A stretch of 64,000 bases of DNA from Euglena gracilis (taxonomy: Eukaryota; Euglenida; Euglenophyceae; Euglenales): assembly GCA_039621445.1 (NCBI GenBank), contig CP154956.1, forward strand, positions 15,293,508 to 15,357,507, written 5' to 3'. Of the stretch, positions 1-9,463 are shown piece by piece; position 1 is the stretch's first letter; each line of letters opens with the position of its first letter. A model generated the notes under the pieces. The model did not search any database. It had not been told where the DNA came from and was given only the letters and a program-made list of their open reading frames with translations. A program made the position numbers and the translations under genes.

Positions 1-289
1 ATCCCCCCCCCCCCCTGTAGATTGGCCAATACCTGGCATCCTGACAGTTTTCCGAGCAGGATCCTGATAGGTTCTCGAGCATGCCAGTTTCCCAGGGGGG
101 GGGGTAGGTATGCAAAATCGTTGAAAAAATGTAAAAAAAAATTTTGGAAGTCAATTTCCCTGAAGGTTGGCTGACTGGGGTAGAAAATAGTTTTTCTGAT
201 TTACGTCTCCCATCCACCCACCCCCATCCACCCAAACACTGAAAACCACTTTTTGGCTCTTTGGCCCTTTGCCGGCCCTTTGGCACATA

Positions 290-420
290 CGTACAAACAC
301 ACAGACACAGACACACAGACACAAACATGCACAGACACACGCAAAGACGCATACACACATGCACACAAAAGTACAGAGAGAGACAGACAGAAAGACACGC
401 ACACACATACACACAAATAC
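290..420. repeat. Degenerate CA/GACA microsatellite
   Basis: Imperfect ACACAGAC and ACACAC repeats, present again at about 24700-24832. The overlapping ORFs in several frames are products of the repeat. Confidence 0.85.
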
Positions 421-589
421 CATCTTCAATGGACCGCCCTGCTCCAGAGACATCCCTTGCTTGTGCATTGCGACTGTTTGCTCCTGCCTCCTCCCCCTGT
501 GCAACCCGTCAAAAAAAGAGGACTGGTGGTTTGAGAACTTCTGATATTTGCCACCATGGGACAAACCCTCAAAACACTAACGGAGTGAA

Positions 590-835
590 ATCTGTGTCGA
601 AGACTGTAGCTTTCCTGTGCGTTGAAGGTCAGGGGATTCGCTGCCGCCAACCGCCAGGGCCCGACCGCACCAGTCGCAAGGTTGCTTGGCCCGGCCCACG
701 AACAGAAATGCTGGACGTCGCGGGGTGGGCGGCTGTCCTTCTCGGCTTTCAGCTCCGCGGGGGGCTGGCCGAAGCGGGGCCTCTCCGGCAGGCACCCATG
801 GCGACACCGTAGGAATCCTGGCCATTCCGCAGCGA
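590..835. other. High-complexity block, possible exon, unassigned
   Basis: This stretch lacks the homopolymers that surround it and is conserved in the second duplication copy (about 25000-25243). The plus frame ends with a hydrophobic stretch (MLDVAGWAAVLLGFQL) and a stop. The minus frame has a CDWC pair. Neither matches a family I know, and no convincing splice sites were found. It may be an exon or old element sequence. Confidence 0.25.
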
Positions 836-2723
836 GGAGGGGGGGGGGCAGCTTCGGACCCTGTTGGCCCAGCAGTTTTTTTTAAGACCGGGGGGGGGGT
901 CCCCACACCCACCCACCCCCTGGGGGGGCCCTGGAGGGGGGTCCTGGGGACCCACTCAATTTTCCCCCAAAATGGCCAAAAATTGCGAAAAATGCTGAAA
1001 ATAGCACTTTTTCAAAATTCCTCGGCCGGATTCACCCATCCGACCCCCCCCCCCCCCGGGGGGGTCCAAGACTAAAAAAAACCCCTGTTGCCAGTTGCCC
1101 ACAAAAGGGATGCTGTTCCGGTTATAAATGTGGAGGTGTGTGTGGGGTAACGGGGGGTGATAGTTTGGGGTGGAGTGGGGTTACAAAGGGGGGGAGTGGG
1201 GGGGGTGCCACACGGTACTTTAAAAATTCGATAAAAGCCGTCATTTTTTTAAAAAAAATATTTCTCCCCAAAATTATAAGACCTGGCTGGAAATAGGGCC
1301 ATCAATGCTGTCAAATGTTTTTTTCATATTTTTTTTTCAGAGGACTAGACGGAAAGGATGCAGGGGCACGCATTGTGGTTTTTCTCGAAATTTTGAGGCA
1401 TTTTAAAAGCATTTTTTTTTTTTGGCTTTTTAAAGCATTTTTAGCTTTTTTTTTGAGGCAAGTCCAAGTGACAAGGGAGGTCCAAGGACAATCCGGGGAT
1501 CAAAAGGGGTCCAAACTCAAGAAGTCGATGAATGTATATTTTCGGTGAGCTATGTTCCAGCGGTGCCAGAAAAAAATATGTTTCCTTGGAGTTGGTCTGC
1601 TTTTGCCGAGATTTTGCATCAGCATTTTTTAAAAAAATTTGCCACAGGAAAATTTTGAAGGCATTTTAAAGCATTTTTACACATTTCGGCCAAAAATTTA
1701 AGCTGCATTTTCAGGCATTTTAACGTTTCTTGAGGCGCCTCAAAAAAGATAAAAGATAATCCCTGTCGGGGGAGCTGTACTCCATTGGGGGCCATTTCGC
1801 TGTCCCCAATCTTTAAACTTTTACACTTCGGACCAAACGAAGAGGGAAACCCCTCCGTCACTGAGCCCCAGGGGGGAGGGTCTGACAAGACGATGCCTCT
1901 CTCTCCTCCCCGGATTACCAACCAACACACCTTGGCCCGGGCCATGATTGAAGGTAAAGCCAGGGGGCCAACCTTAGGGAGGCCAAGTTTGCATGTTAAG
2001 AATTTTGGTGGCCATGTGCAAAAGGCCAAAGGCCAACTTTAGGGGGGCCACGTTTGTATGTAAGGAGGAGGGGGGCCAAGCGCCCGGGGGGCGGGGAGGT
2101 ACGGGATGTCATTTCGTAATTTTGAAACATGGTCTAAAATGGAACCCCACACTTCCCATCTTCTCTGTGGGAAGATTGATGGTTTTCCATTTGGCATTTT
2201 TTTTTAACGTGAGTTTTTATTTATTTTGTAAGGCACATTGAGAATGCTTAAGAAACCTGATTCTTTTGGCCAAAGTGACTTTGAGTGACAGTGGGGGGGA
2301 GGGAGTGATGTTGCTGGACTGATTTGAGTATTGAAATTGTGCGCGCAGATTCAGTCATCCTCGACATTTCTCACACACAAGTCGACTTAGCCAATAGTGC
2401 CACACAGGTTTTTAAGAGTGGTCCAAAACATCCCTGGCGTCAAATAAATTCCAAAATCAAAACGTCAAAAAACCCATTCTTTTTAAATGATTGAGGAGAG
2501 GCACTGTGCAAGGACGCCAGAAATCATGTTATTTTTCTGGAGTCGGCTTGTTTCTTTGCCAGAACTTTGGATTTCATTTTTGCTCAGTCAGAGATGATTC
2601 TGCCAGAATAACCTTTCTTTTAGGGGTTTTTAGGTATTTTTAAGGTGTTCCCACACGCACTCCACACTCCACACTCCACAGCCCCCCTCCCCCACACTGA
2701 ACCCCCCATGCATTTGACTGGAG

Positions 2724-3267
2724 GCTACGGTTTTCGCTCTTTCCCTGGAATATCCAGCAAGGTTCAAACCATACATCTCTTTAAGGACCCCGGGGGGGGG
2801 TGCTGGGCTAGGGCTAGAAATTTGGGCTGGCTAGCCCCCCCCCGGGGGGGGGGGGGGGCTGGCCCCCCGCTGGACCCCAACCGGGGGGAACACAGTTTTG
2901 AAAAAATGATGCATCTGAAACCCCCCAAAAATGCCCCAAACGCCCCCAAACCCCATTTTTGGCCACTTTTGGACACAATTTTTCAAAAAAATTCGGCGCT
3001 TTGCGCCGAAAATTTTTGGACTGGACCCCCAAAAAAGGGGCTGGCTAGCTGGGCTAGCAGCCCCTAGCAGCTAGCGGCTGGGCTGGGCCCAAATCGGGGC
3101 TGGCTTCAGCCGCCCCCCCCCCCCCGGGGGGGGTTCGCAAAACCTTAGAGAGATGTATGGTTCAAACCCATTGATCCAGCAGACCGGGCCACCGTCCCTT
3201 TCACTGTCCCCGGCGAAACACGTGGCGGGCGGTATGATGCAGACCACGTGGCGTTTTCGTCCCCCGA
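2724..3267 (+). CDS. Candidate coding exon interrupted by an inverted-repeat element (copy 1)
   Basis: The plus frame from 2724 reads smoothly to the target duplication at 2762-2769 and resumes at 3168. Removing the element (2770-3159) and one target copy gives a continuous protein-like frame with LEYPARF before the site and KPIDPADRATVPFTV just after it, running on through GGRYDADHVAF. An in-frame TGA lies just upstream of 2724, so a splice acceptor after CTGGAG is likely. A possible donor is GA|GTTGCG at 3267. The protein family is not recognised. Low-complexity DNA would not be expected to give such a balanced composition, but no partner exon was found, so the gene may be dead or a fragment. 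Confidence 0.5.
2770..3159. mobile_element. Inverted-repeat element, family 1, copy A
   Basis: A 390-bp non-autonomous element with ends CATACATCTCTTTAAGG and CCTTAGAGAGATGTATG, 16 of 17 matching as inverted repeats. It is flanked by an 8-bp direct repeat GTTCAAAC (2762-2769 and 3160-3167). The inside is G/C-run rich, carries GGGCTAGGGCTAGAAATTTGGG and a TTCGGCGCTTTGCGCCGAA hairpin, and has no transposase. The 8-bp target duplication fits hAT- or P-like transposons. Copy B at 27172 is part of the segmental duplication, but copy C at 38154 is an independent insertion with a different target. Confidence 0.9.
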
Positions 3268-3422
3268 GTTGCGCCCACCGTCCCCCCCCCCCCAATGGGG
3301 GCCTGCGCGGGGCCCGCCCCGGGGACAGCGGCCCGCGCATCCCACCCCCCGCCCCGCAGACACACGGGACAGAGGGCGGCGAGAGGCGCGGCGGGCCGGG
3401 AAGCGGGGGGGGGGGTGGGGGG

Positions 3423-3435
3423 NNNNNNNNNNNNN
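3423..3435. other. Assembly gap (13 N)
   Basis: Thirteen undetermined bases at the right edge of duplication copy 1. They cut into the coding start of a DIRS element, so the junction here is unreliable. Confidence 1.
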
Positions 3436-3731
3436 CAGTTTTGGCCGGCCGCGATGACGCTCACGAGGGATTCCGGGGACGATTCCGCCAGTAGTTTCGC
3501 CACGTTGCCCTCGTTGAAGAACAATTCTGCCCACGCGTTGTTGAACACGTTCTCGTCTTCTGATGTTAATTTTTCGTACGTTGCCATTCTGATTGTCGAA
3601 GGACGTTAATATCCGCCAACTCCGGCACCAAAAAGCAGTAAGAAGCACACCGCCAAAAGAACACAAACAACAAAACAGCCGGCACACAAAGCAGGATCTC
3701 ACCCCCCAGAGTGTGCGAAGCCCGAATGGTC
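3436..3731 (-). mobile_element. 5' end of a second DIRS-like element, cut by the gap
   Basis: Bases 3606-3731 resemble the 5' terminal repeat of the large DIRS element (compare 9062-9249), sharing the GCCAACTCCGGCA and AGCAGTAAGAAGCAC blocks and the outer end CCCGAATGGTC. Downstream on the minus strand an ORF starts at 3587 (MATYEKLTSEDENVF) and is open for 50 codons to the gap. That start differs from the gag-like start of the 4612-9249 element, so this is a different subfamily. Only the 5' end is present. Confidence 0.75.
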
Positions 3732-3949
3732 CTGGGTGGATTTGCGTGGGTGTCCGAAAAATGGCAACCTCCTTCTCATAAAAAAACTGCCTGCCCGCCC
3801 CGGCCCCGGCGGAGCATGGAAATCGCCTGCTCATCCTCCCCATGGTTTAGGGCTTCGCGGGTGGCGCAAGAGTATAGTGGTCAAATCGAAAAAAGCGCTC
3901 GCATATCTTTCTGAACTAAAAGCAAGGGGAAGTGGGGCCCCTAATTTTT

Positions 3950-4085
3950 TTGGAACAACAAGTACTACAAACCCTAATGAGCTGAACAGCCATCGCAGCA
4001 AAAAAATAGATTTCTTTTGGAAGAAAGAAAGGTTTGCAAAATTATCACCGAAAAGTAACGTACCCCTGGGGGTTTGTTGTTCCAA
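3950..4085. mobile_element. 136-bp element with 12-bp terminal inverted repeats
   Basis: Perfect inverted repeats TTGGAACAACAA (3950-3961) and TTGTTGTTCCAA (4074-4085) bound a non-coding A-rich body. No clear target duplication was seen. The interpretation as a miniature transposon rests on the inverted repeats alone. Confidence 0.5.
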
Positions 4086-4344
4086 AGCGGGTTTCATCTT
4101 GGAAACGGTGGATTTTTCTGAATGAATATCTGAAGAATCTTTCGAGTCTCACTGACAGTCTCACTTAAGACATCTTCCGCGCTCACGGCGTCAAGCGCCA
4201 CACTTTCTTCAGCCGTTTTCGTCTTGGCGGCTGGCAAACATATTCTGCAGAATGCCCCTGAATGTTGTGCTAAAATTAAATTGTGCAAAAGACAAATCTG
4301 TTCATGACTGTTCCTTTTGGGCATGAACGATATATCGAATGAAC

Positions 4345-4440
4345 AATCGACCCCCCCAAAAATAACACCCCCCCAAATAACACCCCCCCAAATAACACCC
4401 CCCCACAAATACACCCCCCCTTCGGGGGTCGATTTCCGCC
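4345..4440. repeat. C-rich tandem repeat (about 15-bp CCCCCCAAATAACAC unit)
   Basis: Several tandem copies of a C-run followed by AAATAACA or ACAAATACA. Related C-run motifs continue to about 4540. ORFs on either strand here are proline- or glycine-rich artefacts. Confidence 0.8.
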
Positions 4441-4663
4441 GCCCAAATAACGCCCCCCCCTGTTTCCCTTTGGTTTTCCATGTAAAAATAACACCCCCCA
4501 AATACCCCCCCCCTGGGGCCCCAGTTTTGGGTGCCCAAATAACACACCGGGGGGTGTGTGCTAATTGGGGGAGGTTTACTTGAACGGACTTGTTGTCCCC
4601 CCGGGAATCGGACTCCCACGACAGAGGAAGGGGGAGGAAGCGACCAAGAGGGCGAAGCACAAG

Positions 4664-4761
4664 AAAATGGTGAGGTCCTGCTTTCCTTGCCGGCTGTTCT
4701 GTTCTGGTGTGTTTGTGCGTGCGCGGGGGGTGCTTCTTACTGCGCCTTTGTTGCCGGAGTT
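4664..4761 (+). repeat. DIRS 3' inverted terminal repeat
   Basis: The plus-strand sequence from GGTGAGGTCCTGCTTTCC to GCCGGAGTTGGCG is the reverse complement of the repeat at 9062-9222. The outer extension 4612-4663 is unique to this end and is complementary to 4983-5042. Confidence 0.9.
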
Positions 4762-6213
4762 GGCGATGACGAGGCCGCGTCCGACACCTTGGCGAAGCTG
4801 AACCGCCGTGGCTCCGCCCCCCCTCTCCCATGGTCGCTTGGTGGCCCCCCCCCCCCTGATGGGGATGGTGGTCTCTTTCTGTGTGTCTGGGTGGGTGGCT
4901 GGGGTTGCTTGGTTGGGGGTCCACTTTCTGGTTGGGATGTCTTTCTTTTTCTGCTGATTTTTTGGGTGGGAGGGTTGGGCTCACCATCTTCTTGTGCTTC
5001 GCCCTCTTGGTCCCTTCCTCCCCCTTCCTCTGTCGTGGGAGTTTGAGACCATTCGGGCTCCGTACTGCGAGATGGTGAGGTACTGTGCACCTCCCTTTGA
5101 GCCATAATTGTTTGAATTTTTGAAACGACACCCAGCCTCAAATAATGAGCTTGGAAGGCCCCAAAATTTTTCCACTGACCCAGCTGCTGGACTTCTTCCA
5201 CTTGCAAACCAGCATTTTTCCACCATAAAACCCCAGCCCCTCTGGTGCTGTGGGGTTTCCAGTGGGTGGTGTCCACCCCCCCCTCCTGCAGAATTTCTTT
5301 GGTCAGGGAATTCACCCTTTCTGAAGTCAAAGGTCTTTTGCCATCCAAAGACCACAACAAATGATTTTTGTGCCCAACCATGTGGGCTGTCCTTCCCACA
5401 TACTCTTTCAATAAATGCCAGGGGCTGATGAGGGGTGTGTGTGGCAAAACCAAAATCTCCTCCCACCTTGGGCACTGCCATCCTTTCCTTTGCAATAAAA
5501 TGAAAATTTTTTTCTCCTACGAAACTGATTTTTCGCTGTGTCCTGGCTAAATCAACCCCCCTGTGGAGGGCCAACAGCCTCCAACAGATGATGAGCCTGT
5601 TTCTGAGCTCTTTCACAGATAGGTCTGAGAGGGGTTTGGATTTCCTGATGATGTTCTCCAAGAAATCAGCGGGGTCCCAAAAATGGGCATACTTGCAGAC
5701 ATTGGAATTCCATTTCCTCTTCAATGGAGACAAAAGAGGGGAAAACCTCAATGACCCAAACCCTGGGAGTAATAAAACTGCTGCATACGCATTTCTTGCA
5801 GTGTTGAGGCTGTGGGCAGCCAGGTCAAGGATGGCCTCAGCCATCCTGTGGACTGTGCAGTCCTGCAGGGGCACCCCTTTGTGCAACAATTGGCCCATCA
5901 AAGCCTTGAATGATGAATCATATCTTTTGACATTCCCCAGGTTTTTTATGTAAGTGTCGATACTGGACATCGAAACTTCCTGGGATTGTAATATTTGCCT
6001 GACACAATCAAGCAGGCCAAATTCCACCTTGGGGGGGGCATCTCCTCCCCCCAGCAGTTGGTGAACAGACCCCACTGGGGGGGGGGTACCAGCAAAACCT
6101 TGCTGCCTGGCTGCCTGATTGACATTAATTGGCGCCAACATGATGTCGAAGCCCAGTGGGGTACAATCAACAGACAATTCAGGTCTAGGTTTAGCATCAA
6201 TCTCTGAACCCAC
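4737..6213 (-). pseudogene. DIRS tyrosine recombinase ORF (frameshifted)
   Basis: Proposed role: it would recombine the element circle into the genome. The ORF starts at 6213 and overlaps the end of the RNase H frame by 17 bases, a typical DIRS arrangement. The N-terminal part has helical core-binding features (about 5590-6000). The catalytic part shows an Arg in LHRGVDLA, the HxxR motif HSTR (about 5242-5253) and the nucleophile Tyr in AHYLRL (about 5141). One frameshift in a seven-T run (5507-5513) splits it: the upstream half is in the frame of 6213, the downstream half in the frame of 5495. The tail is Pro/Ser/Lys-rich, runs through the internal complementary region and ends at 4737. Without the frameshift it would be about 490 residues. 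Confidence 0.9.
4983..5082. repeat. DIRS internal complementary region
   Basis: Bases 4983-5042 are the reverse complement of the 3' outer end (4612-4673) and 5047-5082 are the reverse complement of the 5' outer end (9214-9249). The two halves meet across TTGA (5043-5046). In DIRS elements this region templates the joining of the two ends in a circle. It lies inside the recombinase reading frame. Confidence 0.88.
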
Positions 6214-8930
6214 TGGGGGATGATGCTCCAGGGAGGGTTGGCATAAACTGGGGGAGACCCCTTAAATCTGCCTTCAAGGCATCCACCAGCAAGGCCCCTT
6301 GGTGGGGGTATCGACAAATGAACTTGGGGAATTTTTTGTTGCTGGGTGTGCAAAACATGTCCACCTCTGGGGTGATGTGGTGCTTGAAAAATTTCAGAAT
6401 CTGGTGAAAAATGTTCATGTTCAGGGTGTAATCCCCTGGATCTTTTTGCTCCCTGGTCAGGGAGTCTGCCAATTGTTCCTTTGTGGGAACCCAAACCACC
6501 TGCAAATTGATTTGCTTTTCTTGGCAATGGTACAGAAGGGGTTTTAGGATGGAATTTAGGTATGGCTTTTTGCCTCCCCATTTTGTTAAATAACTTACTG
6601 CCACCTGGCTGTCCACATGAAGAACAATGGTTTGTTTTGGTTTTGCCAAAAAGCCTTTACAGTTTCCACTGCAGACATCAATTCTTTTTGATTGATGTGA
6701 AGGACATGCAGGTCCCTCCAGAAATCTTGGACCTTTTGACCAGAATTTTTGTCCAGCCCCCCCCATTGCCAGGTGCTGCTGTCTGAGAACAGTTCTTGAG
6801 AGGCCTGGGATTGAAAGGCTCTGCCCACACCTGGCTGCAAAAATGCCTTTAACTCCACAATTTGATCTTTGACCCCCTGGGGAATGGTTAGGGTGTGGTC
6901 CCAACCCCACTTTGTGTGCAAATCCACCATTTTGCAAATTTGATCTGTCAGAATTCTGAGAAAAGGCATTGAAACTAAATAGCTTCTGACTTGCCCTACA
7001 ATAGAGCTGAGTTTTCTGCAGCTCATTTTTTGTGCTGTCAGCACCTTTCCTAATTCCTTTCTTAGGGATTTTAATTTTTCCTGTGGAATTTCCAGTTGGT
7101 CTTTTTTTCAAATTGATCCACTGGCCCAAATGCTTTATTTCCTGTGTTGGTTCCAGACATGATTTGGGGAGGTTTATTCTGAAACCTGCCAGCAAAAGAT
7201 CTTTTTTTCATTTCTGCCAAATGATGGGCTGCTGTCTTTTTGCTGGGGGCTAACAGCAAAATGTCGTCCAGGTAGATGAAAACTACCTTTCCTTCCTTTC
7301 TCCATTTCCTTTCCAAGACTCTCATGAGAGTCATAAACTTTTGTGGCAGGCTGCTTAACCCAAAGCATGCAGCTTGAAATTGCCACGTTTCCCCCCCCAC
7401 CTGCATGCAAACATGCTTTTCCAGGCTGCTGTGCAGCTTTAAATGGAAATAAGCATCTTTCAGATCTATTTTTCCACAGAACCAACCCTTTCTGAGATAT
7501 GGGAATATGTTTCCCATGTGTTCCAGTCTGAACTTCTGGGGGGTGAAATGTTGATTTAACTGTCAACAATCTGAAATTAGTCTTTCCTTTGCCTTTCCCC
7601 CTTCCTGTTTGGAAATGATAAAATAAGGGACAAAATGTTTTGCTTCCTCTGGGGGGATTTGCCTGGTTGCCCCTGCACATTCGTATTCCCTCAGAATTTT
7701 TTGGGCAGTCATTATTTCTTGGGGAGTTTTGAAGGGAACTTTTAAGGACATCTGAGGGGGGAGGGGAAGATCTGCCCTGACCCCTTCCCTTATCAGGTTT
7801 AATACCTCTGTGCAGGCTCCTGCTTTGACCGAATGGGGAATGCTGGCCTGCAGGGCCTTGTAAGGGGGTACCCCTGGGTGTAATGTGTCTGGGGATTCCA
7901 CAGGCCCCATCACTGGGGTCCTTCCCCCTGGCTGCCCCATCACTGGGGTCACACCTGGCTGCCCCATCACTGGGGTCCTGCCTGGCTGCCCCATCACTGG
8001 GGTCACCTCTGGCCCTGCCATTGGGCTGTCCAAAGACAGGCTTTCCCCCTGATTTTGAAAGATTGGGGAAAGTCTGTGTCTGCAATGGGGAGGTACATAT
8101 ATAGCTGGGGGGTGTGGGCTGATTACCTTCTGGGGGGGCCCTGGTGTGGCCAATCTTGGCCCCCCCCCCCCCAAGGGCTGATGTGATCTTGAATGCACTG
8201 GCCTCCAATGGCCACTTGCTTTTGATTGAAATGGCCTCCATTGGCCTTGAAGTCTTGATGCTTCTCCTGGCCTCCATTGGCCTTTTGCATATAATGGCCT
8301 CCATTGGCCTTGATATTTTGATGCTTCCCCTGGCCCCCATTGGCCTCTTGCATGTAATGGCCTCCATTGGCCTTCCCCTGAAGGGGGTGTTGGTTGCTTG
8401 GATGTGCAGCTCCTGAGGGTTTTGTGTTTGAGAGATCTGTGGGGTAAGTTGGGCATACCTTTCACCCGTGGGAGCTTTCCAGGTTTGGACACAGGCTGCC
8501 ATAGCTTTGCTCCTGGGCCCACTGCCCTCTTGGATGATGGCTTCCATAGCCATGATTCTGGGCCCCAGGCCCTGTCCAATGATGGCTGCCATAGCCTTGG
8601 TTTTGATTTGAATCCTTTGGATTGAGGCTGCCATAGCCTTTGCTTTCTCCCCTGAAAGGGGAGGAACTGAGAAAAAGGGGTGGAGTCTGTTGGACCTGTG
8701 ATGGTGGTCCCCCTCTGTCTTCTCTTCCTGACCACAGTTGTCCATGTTCCATGGCCATCATTTTTAGGGGGGGAGCCTGAAACCTTGAATTTTGAAATCT
8801 TTGAAGTACTGGGTGGTGGGGGGGTTGCGATGGCCACGGACGGACGTGTCGCTGCCGCCCCTCCAGCTTCTGCAGCTGCTGCTGTGTCTCCACCTTCCCC
8901 AGCTTCAGCTCTTTGAAATTCATTTTTCAT
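6197..8930 (-). pseudogene. DIRS gag-like / reverse transcriptase / RNase H ORF (broken)
   Basis: The likely start is 8930 (MKNEFQRAEAG); the frame is open further upstream but that lies in the terminal repeat. The first 400 or so codons are Pro/Gly/Gln-rich with internal repeats (GQWRP, LWQP, VMGQPG) and have no known fold, so they are called gag-like by position. Reverse transcriptase follows: RLISDC, KIDLKDAYFHL, CFGLSSLPQKF, and the catalytic YLDD at 7264-7275. RNase H has HVDSQVAVSYL (about 6605) and WVPTKEQLADSLTR. Breaks are a TGA after RLISDC (7563-7565, a likely CGA to TGA change), an extra base in an A7 run (7202-7208), a shift near 7056-7065, and a missing base at 6648-6652. No methyltransferase domain is seen between RNase H and the recombinase. 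Confidence 0.9.
7900..8010. repeat. Tandem repeat inside the gag-like frame (GCCCCATCACTGGGGTC)
   Basis: About four copies, encoding VMGQPG repeats on the minus strand. A second repeat block with GGCCTCCATTGGCC lies at about 8205-8370 and encodes GQWRP. Confidence 0.85.
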
Positions 8931-9061
8931 GGAAGTCCCGTTGTTGATCTCCGAGAGTTGAATTCTTCCGTCAGGAAGTTGAAGTTCCGAAAATTTTCGT
9001 CCACTTGAGTTCGTAGAAGTAAAGTTCTTTCTCCTTGAGGTCGAAGGGCAGAAATAGGAAT

Positions 9062-9222
9062 CAGCCAACTCCGGCAACAGGGGGGAGGTAGCTGAAGGAA
9101 ATGGGGGGTGCGGGCGGGAATGTGATGTTGGGCTACGGCAACAAAAAGCAGTAAGAAGCACCCCCCGCGCACGCACAAACACACCAGAACAGAGCAGCCG
9201 GCAAGGAAAGCAGGACCTCACC
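9062..9222 (-). repeat. DIRS 5' inverted terminal repeat
   Basis: Reverse complement of 4664-4761, but with roughly 60 extra bases (about 9078-9133) that split the inner part, so GCCAACTCCGGCAAC appears again as CTACGGCAAC. The unique outer part 9214-9249 ends in CCCGAATGGTC. Confidence 0.88.
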
Positions 9223-9419
9223 ATCTCGCAGTGCGGAGCCCGAATGGTCAGCACTTTTGATAATGGGCGATGCTGGGCTTTGCTAGGGGACGCAGGCATT
9301 TTTTTTGTATCTTTAGAAATTAAAGCCGTCTTAGTGCTAATAAAAAATCATTTTCCACAGACCAATCGCGTAAGACCTATTAAAGGCATGATCCTGACAG
9401 CAGTCCTGGGAAAAACCGT

Positions 9420-9463
9420 GACCAGGCGGGCACCGCACTTCGAGATGGTGAGGTCCTGCTTTC
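9420..9463 (+). mobile_element. Solo DIRS terminal-repeat fragment, opposite orientation
   Basis: Matches the outer 5' terminal repeat with few changes (GAGATGGTGAGGTCCTGCTTTC), but reads on the plus strand. No further DIRS sequence follows, so it is a fragment of another insertion. Confidence 0.7.

Larger units (their letters stand above)
1..3422. repeat. Segmental duplication, copy 1 (3.4 kb)
   Basis: Nearly base-for-base the same as 24414-27823, in the same orientation and about 24.4 kb away. Differences are scattered substitutions and length changes in G, C and T runs. The match begins at the first base of the window, so the repeat may extend further left. It stops at the poly-G run beside the assembly gap. 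It contains a CA-rich microsatellite (about 290-420), a high-complexity block (about 590-835), C/G homopolymer clusters, a plus-strand coding-like exon (from 2724) and one inverted-repeat element (2770-3159). The ORFs within it are otherwise repeat artefacts. Confidence 0.95.
4612..9249 (-). mobile_element. DIRS-like tyrosine-recombinase retrotransposon, nearly full length
   Basis: About 4.6 kb on the minus strand, with gene order gag-like, reverse transcriptase, RNase H, tyrosine recombinase. The termini are inverted repeats (4664-4761 against 9062-9222). An internal complementary region (4983-5082) is complementary to the outer edges of both ends, which is the hallmark of DIRS elements that replicate through a circular intermediate and integrate by a recombinase rather than a DDE integrase. 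The coding frames carry one nonsense codon and about four frameshifts, mostly in homopolymers, so this copy is probably inactive unless those are sequencing errors. The outer ends are inferred from the internal complementary region. Confidence 0.93.

Noticed and set aside
3864-3900. AGTATAGTGGTCAAATC, similar to a tRNA-Asp A box
   Set aside because: No B box or cloverleaf follows within a tRNA length, so at best a relic.
4317-5046. Plus-strand ORFs across the DIRS 3' end
   Set aside because: Antisense to the recombinase tail, terminal repeat and C-rich repeat.
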